Shown in pieces: positions 39,950 through 56,419 of a stretch of 64,000 bases of DNA. The DNA lies in assembly GCF_042242105.1 (NCBI RefSeq), contig NC_092012.1, positions 9,305,470-9,369,469 on the forward strand, read 5' to 3'. The notes beneath the pieces are model-generated. The model saw only the letters and a program-made list of their open reading frames with translations, was not told where the DNA came from and did no database searches. The first letter of the stretch is position 1. Each line of letters begins with the position of its first letter. Source of the DNA: Pempheris klunzingeri (Eukaryota; Chordata; Actinopteri; Acropomatiformes; Pempheridae). A program made the position numbers and the translations under genes.

Positions 39950-41515
39950 CTGATGACTGACGGGAAGCTTTCCTCAGTTCGCTTCAGACAAGAGAAATGG
40001 TTTTCTCACCCAATGCAGCTGAGCAGACTTCCCCTCCCTATCGCGGAAGTAAGAATTAAAGCTACCAATGAGGTTGGCCAAATGTCCCTCTGGAGGAGGA
40101 GCCCCATCCTCAACAGAGAGGAAAGCATCAACCTGAGGAAAGTAGTGAAAGTGAAACCCCCCTCTGCATGTGCCCTTTTTCTACAGCTCTGCTTACTTCA
40201 GGAAACCACCCACCGCGTTATAAAGGCTCAGAACGCTGCTGTCTTCCACTGCAGTGTAGCAATGCGAGCCAGTCTGTGTCCTTTAACAAGGTGGCATGGG
40301 AGGAACTGTGCTCTTACAGAAAGTTGTGCACTTCAGATTGCAAATCCAGTTGCCCGTTGAGTATTCTCCCTCGAGAAAGGCAGCGCACTTCTATTCGTGA
40401 CAGCAGTTGTGTGGATTGTGCATCAAGTGGCTCTGGCTTAATGAAGTTTATTACTTTGACGCTGTCATTTGAGACTTCAGACAGCACAGGATTAATGTTC
40501 TTGGACTCCAGTGCTTCGCTGTGAGTCCACTGCTCGTCAGGGTTTAGCGCCATGAACCCTTTCATGTCACCTCTCCATATCGCAGGATTTCCATATCGCA
40601 CTAACATCATTAAAAATGTCCTTTCTGGTTGTTTTCCTTTTCAAACTCTTGCAGAAAAGTATACATTCACAAATGTCATCAGTGGGAATGTGTCTCATTA
40701 AAGCATCAAGCTGGGCCTTTCTACTGACATCTGCCGATTCATCGAGCTAGAGTGAAAAGGTTCTCCAACAACTTGATCAACTAAGTCTGTTCCCATCTAT
40801 TCTGCGACAAACGCATTTATCTGCTGTGTTTTTTTTTTTTTGTCCATCGTAGCCTCAGCCAGTACAACAGCGGCTGGAGGTAATTGGTCTTCAGCTATGT
40901 TGCTAAAGCCCTTTGGCTTGAGCTACTTGCAAAGACACATAAGCACATAATGCATAAGAAGCCTTGAGAGATTTAGCTGATGTTGTGGAGACTTTTTATA
41001 ACATTGTTTTTTTGGGAAGTTCCTCTGAAGTTTTCTCTAAAAAAAACTCAAGTGACACACCAACATGTCATTGATGTTTTGTGCTCAGATGTCATTGGAA
41101 GTTCTGTTGGTTAATTCCTTCCCACAAAAAAGTAGCATCTCCTTGAGGTAAAGTCCCATTAAAACATTCCTCCTGATACTGATGGCTTTTGTCGGCTTTG
41201 CTTTGTCTGCTCTCGTCACTCCTTTCTCCATGTTTTCAGCTGTGTTGCTGCTTCATTTCTACAAATCCATTTTCTTGATTTTCGTCTGTCATTTGATATT
41301 GATACCAGCTTCCTGCTCTCAGTGAAAATACAGCAATGTGGACATGATTTTATGTAATGCTGTCTTCTTCTTCCTCTATGAGGTTTCATGTTAGTAAATG
41401 ACTGCACCGAAGATGGCAAAGAATAATTAAACTACCGTTTTTTGTTTTTTTTTAAATCCCATGTACCCCCTGCAATACCCATAAGTACTCCCAGAGGTAC
41501 CGGTGCCCCCTATTG
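39950..41515 (-). mobile_element. Decayed hAT transposon, Buster/ZBED5-like transposase
   Basis: On the minus strand, hAT-style subterminal sequence near 41515-41460 (GTACCTCTGGGAGTACTTAT, GCAGGGGGTACATGGG) is followed by a broken transposase. Recognisable pieces in order are: NIAEDQLPPAAVVLAEATMD (about 40900); DESADVSRKAQLDALMR, then CECILFCKSLK and TTRKDIFNDVSAI (about 40755-40590); GFMALNPDEQWTHSEALESK; DSVKVINFIKPEPLDAQ; and IEVRCLSRGRILN with SEVHNFL (40610-40314). These match the LDESTD, INFIKxRPLN and TEVRWLSRGRV blocks of hAT transposases of the Buster group, from which ZBED5-like genes derive. Stops, frameshifts and a damaged His/Cys region show that it is inactive. It lies upstream of the tmem39a coding exons, in antisense. 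Confidence 0.82.
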
Positions 41516-41924
41516 CGTGTTTCATCCCAACAGTCCAAAACCCAAACGCAGTCAATATATAATGACAGAGAAAAGCTGAAAATCCTCACATTTGAGTGTC
41601 TGGAATTCCCAATTGTGTTCACGTTTTCCTCGACTCAAATCTTGTTTCAATTATGGCTTAGGACTTTAGTTGCATGTTGCCAGGGCAACTGGCTGTCATT
41701 AGCAACAAGGACTTATTTATGTATGAATGAACCAACGCTAAAACAGCCAAATGTAATTAGTTAAAACAACAACCAAACAGCTGTATGGTTGGATTACACA
41801 GTTGAAACAATGACAGTGTAAATAGAAAAAGCACATATGATGTGGACTAAAAACCAATACGGTGATGCAAAAGTGCAAAAAAATAAACAAAACACAAAGC
41901 AGGTAATCAATAAATTGTATATAT

Positions 41925-42030
41925 ACATTCGATTAGATTAGATTCCTTTTATTGTCATTGTAAATAAATACAACGAAATTCAAAGCACAAAAAGGTGAAA
42001 CAAAACCATAAAAGTGCAAAGATACAAAAA
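41925..42030 (+). repeat. Teleost interspersed repeat fragment
   Basis: GATTAGATTCCTTTTATTGT and CATTGTAAATAAATACAACG then AAATTCAAAGCAC resemble the widespread fish motif 'tttattgtcattgtacagtacaacgaaatt'. Remnant only; class not assigned. Confidence 0.5.
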
Positions 42031-42039
42031 CAGCAAATG

Positions 42040-44440
42040 CCAAAGAATAAATTATATTCCACTCAAATTATTGCACAAGCCCTATGTTTTAAGTGTACTT
42101 AACTTCCACATGTAGATTATTAGTTTCCACATGTCCATGAGGGGGAAATTGGTCACATCTGACCTCGTGTTTTGAGAGTGACGCAGGAATTGCTCTTTGT
42201 TACAACAGCTGATTTGACATGTTGAAGCAGGTGTAATCAATAGCAATATAATTGATGGCTGCATTCCATTCAGGTATGCCAGTGATGCTCATGCTGGCTT
42301 GGCATCCCTGGATGGGGATGGGGCCTTTGTCAACATTATTTCCTGTTATAACAAGTTTAACTTCGTGCTGCGTAAATCATCTCTGTAATCAGCATTTATA
42401 GATTGTACGAGGGCTGATTCATTCGGAGTCGTGCTCTAGGAGTTGAACAGAGGATCCTCCTCAGATAGTGTTTTGGCCTTCTCAATGAGCCTAGTGAAAT
42501 TTCTGTATATTGTGTATTCTGACAGCTGTAGCTGTCTCAAGCATACATAAGCTATTTAATGTGCGAGTCGTCACCTGCAGGAGATCCCAATAAGAGCTTA
42601 AGCAGGCAGACCGCACAGAAACAGGTCTGGCACTCTGGGTCGTTTGGTGAAGGCTCTGTTTGCTTTGTGAGGCAGTGGTGTGACAGTAGCCAGCAGTGTT
42701 GCCTCCAGGAAGGCTTAGGGGTGGTTCTGTGATCTGGCAGCAGTGGTGATAAGTGCAACTGTTTCTCTGAAGTGAAACATCCGGGAATCGCTAATTACCT
42801 CAGATTATATACACTCCATCGCCAGTTTATCAGACCTAGCTAAAACAAGTGCTGTCTAATTAAACCGTAAATAAGCAATACATCCTTGCTCCACGGAGGT
42901 TGTAATGCAACACCTCTAAGAGGTGATGAGTCAACCCTGTGGTCGTTTTGGAGGCTGTAGTTTATGGTGAAGCTGAATTGCATTCGCATTACTAATATTT
43001 TGCCCTCCCGTCAATGCAGCACTGCAAACCACACCCTTAAAGTTGATTTCTCTCCAAATCCATTTCAACAAAAACTTACTTTGTCTGTCCAACAGTGCAA
43101 AACCCAAAGAAATTGAGTTAACTGTCATTGATGACCAAGAAAACCACCAAGTATTTATAATAATTGTGTATTCTAATATTGAATTAAAGACGGCCTCCGC
43201 TAACATCACAAATGAATCTGCTTTTATGAACTAAAACATTCAGCTAACATTCAGGAAAAAAGAGTAGAGGCGGTTTCCCACAGCAGATGCCATGTGCTTA
43301 CTGAGTGCATCTGTTTTTCTTTTTCTTTTTTTTGGTTAATAGTTAGTGGATGATAAAACTTTTCTGGTTTATTTACTCTATGACAATAACTGAATATCTT
43401 TTGGGTTGTGGACAAAACAATACATTTGAAGACTTTGGGAAACACTGATTGATATTTATCACGATTTTTCTGACATTTTATAGGTCTATGTACTAAATCA
43501 TTTCCTAGAGAAAACCCAGGCAGCTTTGTGAGGGTTGAGATGTACTGCTGACATTTTTTATGTCATGATAGCATGTCATCCCAAGTAGGTTTGATAAGAA
43601 CTGATCAAAGTGCCAAGCAGACATGGTTTGGTGTATGGTCCAACGATATTGACTATTGATCTTTTTGCCCTGTGAATGAATGAACACGGATGTGTGTGTT
43701 TGTTTTAAAGTGCAGCTACTTCTTGTGCTGAAAAAATAAATAAGAAATCAGATTTCCCACCAAACCAGTTTGACCCAGCAAGGACATTTAACAGGTGTTG
43801 TGGCCTTTTCAAGGTCAATGTTGTGCTACTTTGAATCCAACTTAATCAACAGGTGTAAAGATCTGCTTGGCTTTATCTTTCATTAACCGCGACAGTAGAG
43901 TATGTTTGGGACTCCAGACAGATGTCTAACTGAAAGCGCAGTATGTTATGGTTTTTGTGTGTAATGTGATTTTCCCAGTGAGTCGCGCTCCCTCCAAAGT
44001 AGTCAAACACATCAGTTTTAATGATTCCCAAAAGAAAAAATATGCTTTTGAGGTACACAAGAAACTTCAACATTACTAATGATAACAAGATATTTGATTT
44101 AATGCTGACTGACAAAGTTTTGATGGGGACAGTAAAAAAAATGAAATCAGCAAAGGGAAAAAGAACCTGCTCAGTGTAAAAACTGGAGCATCTGCACAGT
44201 GCTCTAATAATCCTTCCCTAAATAACGTCACAACAGTTTACTTATAACACACACAGTGTTAAGTAAATACCTTGGGACAGATCTATTCTCTAATTACACT
44301 TAAGTAAACTCCAGGGTGCTGTGCTGTAGAGTTGTAAATGAGGCTGAAGCCTCAGGTGTGTTGGTTCTTGTCTCTTCCCTGGTTGTATTTTTCTTAATAA
44401 TCAGTTTGGTTGTCTTGTCTTGACTCACTCTTGTCTTTCG
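42040..44440. other. Non-coding region before tmem39a coding exon 1
   Basis: Presumed intron. AT-rich, with no gene, RNA or repeat that I can assign confidently. Confidence 0.45.
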
Positions 44441-44554
44441 GTTTCCTCTACAGTGGCCTGGCTGTACATGGTGGCTCATTGAAGTGAAGGGGAGGAGTCC
44501 CAGCGGCTGTTGGTTGGTGGGCGGCGTCCGTGGTTACCACGGTAACTGGCGACC

Positions 44555-50017
<5,463 letters not shown>

Positions 50018-50560
50018 AGGCCCTTCGCGGTGAGACCCCACGCACGAACTCTTAACGTGGAGCGTAGATGTGTGGAGGTCTGCTAAAGCAAAAGACTGGA
50101 GGGTCGACTAGCGTTCACGCTTGGAGGCTGAGGGACAGACTGTGAACTCATAATCGTGTTTTGATACGGTTCTATTTTTAATGCAATGTTTATATATACC
50201 TATTTAAAAGAATATTTTTATTTTGTATACAATTTCGAGTTACGCCGGGCATTACCACGCTGACGACATTGGCATGTTGTGTTATGTTGTTGCTAGGCGA
50301 CAGAGAAGTCAGGGAACGCCAGGAGGTGACTTTCACCAAAGATATTTTAAGTGCAGGTGGCCAATCACAGAGCTTCTGACAGTCAGTTGAACCAGAAGAG
50401 CGATTCAGAGCAGTGGAAGGAGATGTGCCCGAGAAGTTAGACCCTTATGAGACCGGTCTGCTTCAACCCTGAGGCTCTTAAAGCTTAACTGTATAACCAG
50501 TGAAACTGGTGTTAACACCGTCACTGCTTCCAACATCTTAAACTTGTGGGTTTAAAACTT
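50018..50560 (+). other. tmem39a: tmem39a 3' untranslated region, proximal part
   Basis: Non-coding sequence after the TAA. No AATAAA occurs before 51182, by which point a foldback repeat has intervened, so the UTR may extend through that repeat. Confidence 0.45.
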
Positions 50561-51135
50561 CAGTGTAAAGTTAATGAGAAGATAAATACCACTCTCCTGT
50601 CTACTCATCAAACATGAGCCACAGCACACAGACAGTTAGCCAAATGGAAGCACAATCAGAAGGACGCAGCTAGCCTGGTTCTGTCCAGTGCTACCAAATC
50701 AGCCCATCAGCACTGTTTAAACTAATTAACTCTTTATGTCTCCTTTGTTCGATTTTAACAAAAAAAGTGTAAAAATGACTGAACATTGTCTTAAACTATT
50801 TCTTGGCTCTGAGCAGTTGCTAAGCAACCACAGAGACTCCAATAATTTCCTGGCAAAGAAATAGTCTGGCATATAAGCCCCCCGTAAAACAGCGAACTGT
50901 CGTTTTCACCCTTCCATTTTTGCCCCAGTTTAACAAGTGAGATATAAAGTGTTATTTAGTGACCTTTAGATGTGCTGGTAGGTGGATTTTGTAACCTTTG
51001 AACAGACCGCACCTCGCTGATTCCTGCAGTGGCTTCATATTTAATAGACAGATATGAGAGCGGTATAGATTTTTCCATCTAACTGGTCACCAGAAGACAA
51101 ATAAGTGTATTTCCCAGCATCCCTAAATGTCAGAC
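50560..51135. repeat. Foldback interspersed repeat, copy 1
   Basis: The left arm (about 50565-50790) reads AGAAGATAAATACCACTCTC, TAGCCTGGTTCTGTCCAGTG and ACTGTTTAAACTAATTAACT. The right arm (about 50910-51125) reads the same phrases in reverse complement (AGCGGTATAGATTTTTCCAT, GGTAGGTGGATTTTGTAACC). Both arms match a family that I know from many teleost genomes and that recurs twice more in this window. The centre holds GCTAAGCAACCACAGAGACT and CCGTAAAACAGCGAACTGTC. Arms of about 220 bases would fold as a long, imperfect hairpin. No coding capacity. Confidence 0.75.
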
Positions 51136-51181
51136 TTTTGCTTTAAGCAGTGCCACAGCGTGGATTTTTACCACCAAGTGG

Positions 51182-51187
51182 AATAAA
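51182..51187 (+). promoter_or_regulatory. Candidate polyadenylation signal
   Basis: First AATAAA after the tmem39a stop, 1.16 kb downstream and just beyond the foldback repeat. Another AATAAA lies at 53100-53105. Which one, if either, is used cannot be told. Confidence 0.3.
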
Positions 51188-51189
51188 AC

Positions 51190-54160
51190 TTCCCCACCAA
51201 CTGACTTGAAATGAGCCTGCAGGAAAAACACCTCAGGCACTCTTATCCACTGCCTCTGCAGAGAATGCTGTGTTCTTCCTCATTCACTTTGTTACTGTGC
51301 TTTTCCTATCGGTATCTGCTTGTTTCACATATTTGGCTATCTGGAGGGCAGATGGAGACAGCACCAGTCTTTCCAAACTTACACCAGGGTGTCTGCAAGT
51401 GAGAAGGGGTTGTGATAATATTGGCATTCTCAAACTCAAAGTACACCCAAAAATATCTCACACACAAAAAACAAAAATCAGCTCGACCTTGGGGTTTATG
51501 TTATCTTGTCTCATGGCCACTCTGGTTGTAGTCACTCAATTAGTGTATGAAGGACTGTCGCTGTAACCAGGTGATTTAAGTCAAAACTGACCACACTTTG
51601 ACATGCTGAAAGCTTCTTGCTATGAGATAGCATATGACTTGTTTGTCACTGATTATTTTACTCAATTTTGGTGCCTGAGTGCTTAAACCATAATGGGATT
51701 GAGGGCCATATCCCATCAGGTCCACGTCTCTGTGGAACGGATGTCGATAACAGAATGAATGTGGCTAATGTTCTGCTGGTGCGTCCCAGGAGACCCAACA
51801 CTTCTCCCAATGCAAATATGTCATTTTCATCACGCTCCCATATGGATTTGACAGCAGAGGATGTTTGATAGTGGCATTTCTATTGGCGATGAAAATCAAA
51901 GGGTGAAGACAGCTGGAGGGGAAAGACTGTACGTGTCACCTCATTACCAGTTCATGTATTCTCGGTTACCAGAGTGGTGTTACAAACAGGTTGCCTTGCA
52001 TGCTGTTGCCTTTCTGTTTAGTCGCACTCCGTGAACACCCTCCTGCTCTCAAGTAGGTTCCTCTTTGTGTGCCTCCTCTCTGGCTCTAAACTGCAGTCAG
52101 TGCATAATTTAGGGCAGCATGAAGGGTTACTGTCTGCCTGATCAGCAGCCCAGTATTCAGATAGAGGTTAATGACAGCTTTTTATCAGGGGGTAAAGTTT
52201 GAGTAGAAAATTGAATATTTCCTGCGCTGTCGTGACTTTCACACTGAGTGCTTCAGCCAAGTTTCAGGTCGAGTGTGTACGAGCTGGAGGAAACTACTTT
52301 TGAGATGAACTGGTGTGCCCATGTGGATCACCGCTGCTGCTCTGTGCCTCAGCAGAAGTGTGAGGAACCTGTGATGATGCACAAATGCCCTACACGTGCC
52401 CACCATTCTGCTTTGTCTGCAGACTCGGCCCTTAAATCAGCTTCTTGGTGCTTATGTTTTGTTTACGGCCATTTTCCCACTTGAATGTAGCAAATTGCTC
52501 AACTAAATGTTGCTGAGGACTTGAATTGGCATGTTTTTGTAGTTGGTAGCTATAGCCTCCATTGAAATTTTAGTTTTTAATGGGTGCACTGTTGTCACCT
52601 TTTAACTTATAGCCCTTATCTCAATAACAAAGGAGACATTTTTAAGGTTTGCTTTAAATCCTGCTTCTGTCACTTCTTACTTGAATGTCAACTCTGCTCA
52701 AATAACACACATTCTGTTTGCTTTCTTTGGATTAGTCAAATCCACAAGACCTCAGCTGTAGAAGAGAAATGAAATTTGGGAAGATTTTAGATGCTATCAC
52801 CTCATGACCACATTGCCCTGAAGCGTACATGATCTTCCTCTAGCCTACATGAAATTTTAAGACAGGTTTTAAGTAAAATTGACAGTGTCTAGCTGTGTCC
52901 CCTTAATTCTAGAAGTTGTCAAATTTGAGTCGCAGAGTTTTGCTTTCTATGTGCCATATCCCAGGATGCAGAGTCCTGGTCGAACCTGTTGTTGAATGTG
53001 TCTATGCTGGAGAAGTCATAGGAGCTGGTCCTCATATTTCGGCTTTTTACAGTGTTCAGTTTCCCCACAGCATTTCTGAAGATGCTTTTTGACATCCAAA
53101 ATAAAACAAATGGTGTTTAAACAAAGATTGTGGTCCGTGTGTATGAGAGAGAGCAAACGTCAAAAAAATATGACACACTGTTGCTTATTTCAAAGCATAT
53201 ATTTCATTACATTTACCACAGTCTTCAGTTTCTGAACCGCGAATTTCACAAATGTTAAACGAGGAGAAAGTAAAAAGTGCTTATGTACTGTAGGCCAAGG
53301 ATAATCTGGCATCATGCCAACACCTGCAATGTCTCACCTCTACCACCAGAGGGAGCTAAGCAATAAAATACAACATTCAACAAAATGGTCTTCATATAAC
53401 AAGTACTCTGAAGCCTTGGAAAGAGTCATCTGCAATCATTTGATATAAAACATTTTGAATGTTCCTCCTTAACATTTAGTTTAGCTGACATCATACACCA
53501 TGCCGGTAAATAACCACTGACAGTTGATACATGATAGTTTGGAGAGAAACCGTTGGCACCTTTGGTCGCTGACTTTACATTCATCCACAACAAAAGTCAC
53601 CATTTTCAGTAGAAAAACTTCAAGAGTTTTAACAGTGCAATCTTTAGTATTAGCACAATAAAAAGGCTATAATGCATAGTGAAACGAGACTTTTCTCAGT
53701 CCTGCTCCTTGTAATCGGAGAGCCTGCTGTTCTCAAACATCTTTTTTACACATTCCAAATCTGATCAGAGGCTCGTCCAGATAACTTTGTTACCCAGATA
53801 ACAGCTCTATGAAGCAGATAAAACGTGCTTCTGTTCTGCAAAGCCGCATGACCTAAATGTTTCCCCAGTTAACATCAATGCAAGTAAGTTTTTAATTGTT
53901 TAGAAAAATGATTGAAGATGCAAACTAAGCATAATGAAATGAATGCGCCCTGTTTACATATTTTAGTGTCATTACTGGATTTGTGTCTGTCATGTCTGCA
54001 TTTACATAAACCGTACTGGCGTCTGAGAATGGAGGCAACAAACAAATTGTAGATGTATTGATGTGACGTCAGTGCTACAAGCAATGTGGTGAGATGTGTG
54101 GAATTTTGCGGCCTATGGTTTCGTAGCTACACCCCTGCGCCGTCCTCAGTCTCCACCTTT
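51190..54160. other. Region between the convergent genes tmem39a and prss23
   Basis: Contains the 3' flanks of both genes. No trustworthy open frame. It holds an AATAAA on the plus strand at 53100 and an ATTAAA on the minus strand at 53896-53891, about 270 bases after the prss23 stop. Confidence 0.45.
53891..53896 (-). promoter_or_regulatory. Candidate polyadenylation signal, prss23
   Basis: ATTAAA on the minus strand downstream of prss23. I noticed no minus-strand AATAAA in the nearest kilobase. This assignment is tentative. Confidence 0.25.
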
Positions 54161-54163
54161 TCC

Positions 54164-56112
54164 TCAACCCTCTCGGCAGTCCACAAAATTTCCTTTTATC
54201 CAGTAGCAGATCTGAGCATATTTGAGAGGCGTGATTCTCACAGCTACGTTAAATTCCTGAGACGCCCCAAGTCTCTCCACCCACTGATGCCCAGAAAACA
54301 CACCTATGACCTTCCGCTCCCAGCGTCGGCGCTGCCCATCCCACATCCGGGCATAGACACCTGACCCGCTGGCACCTGGCTGAGCATCACAGTGCTGGTA
54401 CAGCAGGTCTGATGTCTCCTCGCCGGCCCGACAGAACCGATACACCAGCTGGCCTGGGCGGTCGTTGTCATATCCAGAGAAGTGGACTCGACGACCAGGC
54501 AGCCTCTGAGCCGGGGGGCTGACTCCTAATTTCATGTGGCGGCGTTTGTGGGGTTTCTTGAGTTCAAGCAAAGCGTAGTCATAGTCCATCCCTATGTCAT
54601 TAGCATTCCCTTTAATCCAACCTTTGGGAACATGGGTGCGCTTGGCTCTGATCCACTGGAACTTCATTTTGTCGTTGGTTGGTGGGGCGTAAGGAGCAGG
54701 GCCACCTTCAACGTGGTTGCTGAAGTTGGAGGAAAGGTAAAGGGAAGAAGGCTGGGTGTCTCGTTGCTTCGGCTTTAGGAACCCGACCCGAAGCTTCTGC
54801 GCTCCTTTCACATAGTTTTTACCGTCGTGAACACAATGAGCAGCCGTGAGAACGTGACGGTCCCCCACCAACGTACCAGAACACCCAGTGGACAGTTTGA
54901 CAGCCACTGAGAATGGATATTTAAGCAGGAAGTCCTGCCCGGCGATGCTAAAACGTCCATCATGGCCGAAGATCTGTCGCTTTGTCCTGACACGTGGCCG
55001 CTCAGGCGACCCTGAGGAGTGGGCCGGACTCGTGTTAGCACTGCGGTTGTAGCCGTAGATCCCAATGGCGGTCTCGGTAAGTTGACCACTAGAGTGGAGT
55101 GTCTCATAGGACAGGAAGCGCCGCAGGTCCCAGTAGCTCGGATGAGGGGCTCTCTTGTGGCATTCTGGGTCACAGGGGGAGCTGACATCCAAACGGGCCG
55201 GAGACAGGAAGAGAGGGGCTGGTCGAGCCTCAGTCTGCTGTGGGAGGACCACAGGGACACGCTGGAGAATCCACTGGGGGCGGGTGGAGGAGGAGGAGGA
55301 GGAGGTGGAAGAAGAAACCAGGGGAAGGAAGAGGAGAAATAGGATGGAGGTAAACCTGTGGATGGACAGATAAGGTGAAATCCGGCACTAAAGACACGTA
55401 GTCCAACCATTCACTGTCAGACCCAACATTTCTCTAGACCTTAAGTGGCTCCGTCAAACGTGACCGGATGTGAGGCCCCCTCTGACTGTCTGAACGACAA
55501 ACGTTCTCATTCCTAAAGCCAGCATCGTGGATTCAAAATTACAAGCATGGGAGTTGAGGGAGAGCATGTCGACTTGAAGAATGTTTGGCTGGCCGCCGTG
55601 AACTTCCACTGCTTTTAATGCTGCAAAATATGACAGACAGGGCAAGGATCAGGCCTTACTAGGCTCTGATGGAAAATTCCTGAAGTGGCCTGAGGGATTG
55701 GCCTTAAGCCTGCAAGAGTGACTGTAAAACATCGCCATTTTCTTATATATGGGTTAGAGGTGATCCAAGCCATAGTTTTGTATCTAGAACACACCTCCCT
55801 CTCTTGATTCCTCTTCTGACATGTGGAACTACAATAGAACACACTTTCACTAGTGACGAGAATGACTTCTCTGCATCTTGCAACTCATAACAGTGTAAGT
55901 AAGTGCAAGTAAGTGAGAGGCCACATTTGGACTCCAACTAAAAATCATAAAATGTAAGCAGTGCATTGTTTCTTAATTTCAAAACTGCGTCCAGTGCAAG
56001 TTTTGCCCTGCTTGATGACTCCTCTTGACTTCAATCAGTAAATCCCTCCGCTGCGTACAGACAAACCAGACATAGAGGTGACTTACCGGGGGGGCGCAGC
56101 CCGGGAGCGCAT
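54164..56112 (-). CDS. prss23: Serine protease 23 (secreted trypsin-fold protease)
   Basis: Two coding exons on the minus strand, 56112-56087 and 55355-54164, encode 405 residues (human about 383). Exon 1 supplies MRSRAAPP. Splicing CG|G gives an Arg and then a signal peptide, FTSILFLLFLPLVSSS. A Ser-rich stretch, RVPVVLPQQ and a propeptide with SSPCDPECHK and RRFLSYETLH follow, ending at RVRTKR, a furin-type site (about residue 135). The protease domain has TAAHC (His about 182), DYDYALLEL (Asp about 268) and QPGASGSGVY (Ser about 338), so the catalytic triad is present although the usual GDSGGP is altered, as in the PRSS23 family. FSGYDNDRPG, AQICYWIKGN and the DCREG terminus are diagnostic. 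PRSS23 is a secreted protease implicated in tissue remodelling and endothelial-to-mesenchymal transition. PRSS35 is excluded by the intact Ser and by the overall match. Confidence 0.96.
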
Positions 56113-56400
56113 GGTTTGGCTTCTGCAGGTGAGCTGGTGGCTGAACACTGAGGGGGAAACCCCTCAAACCAGAACAGGCACAGCCCGCGATGGGAGTTGA
56201 ACTGGTGAACACTGGTTCTGCGCAAAGAAAAAAAAAAAAAAAAACCTCCCGGCTCCTTTCTCAGGAACTGCCGATTTTATTTAATCCGTGACAGTCTGGA
56301 GTCGTCCGAAAGTTGGCCAGGAGTTGGACCATGGTGCGGTCTCATGTGCGTCTCCGAGCTCACAGTGTCTCACATCTGCAGGGGAGGATGTACTGAGTGA
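56113..56400 (-). promoter_or_regulatory. prss23: Probable prss23 5' UTR and promoter-proximal region
   Basis: Sequence upstream of the prss23 ATG on the minus strand. It contains an A19-like run (56228-56245 on the plus strand) and moderately GC-rich sequence to about 56420. No core promoter motif is identified, and further upstream UTR exons cannot be excluded. Confidence 0.35.
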
Positions 56401-56419
56401 GTAGATCCGAGCCCAGCAC

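Noticed and set aside
39953-40524. Plus-strand frames of 118-135 codons in the 40 kb region
   Set aside because: They are antisense shadows of the hAT transposase relic, which is recognisable on the minus strand.
54808-55410. A 200-codon minus-strand frame overlapping the prss23 N-terminus
   Set aside because: It is a +1 shadow of the prss23 exon. Only the shifted frame carries the protease motifs.
54164-56112. Calling the protease PRSS35
   Set aside because: The closest remembered match over the whole domain is PRSS23, and the active-site Ser is present. PRSS35 is regarded as a pseudoprotease.
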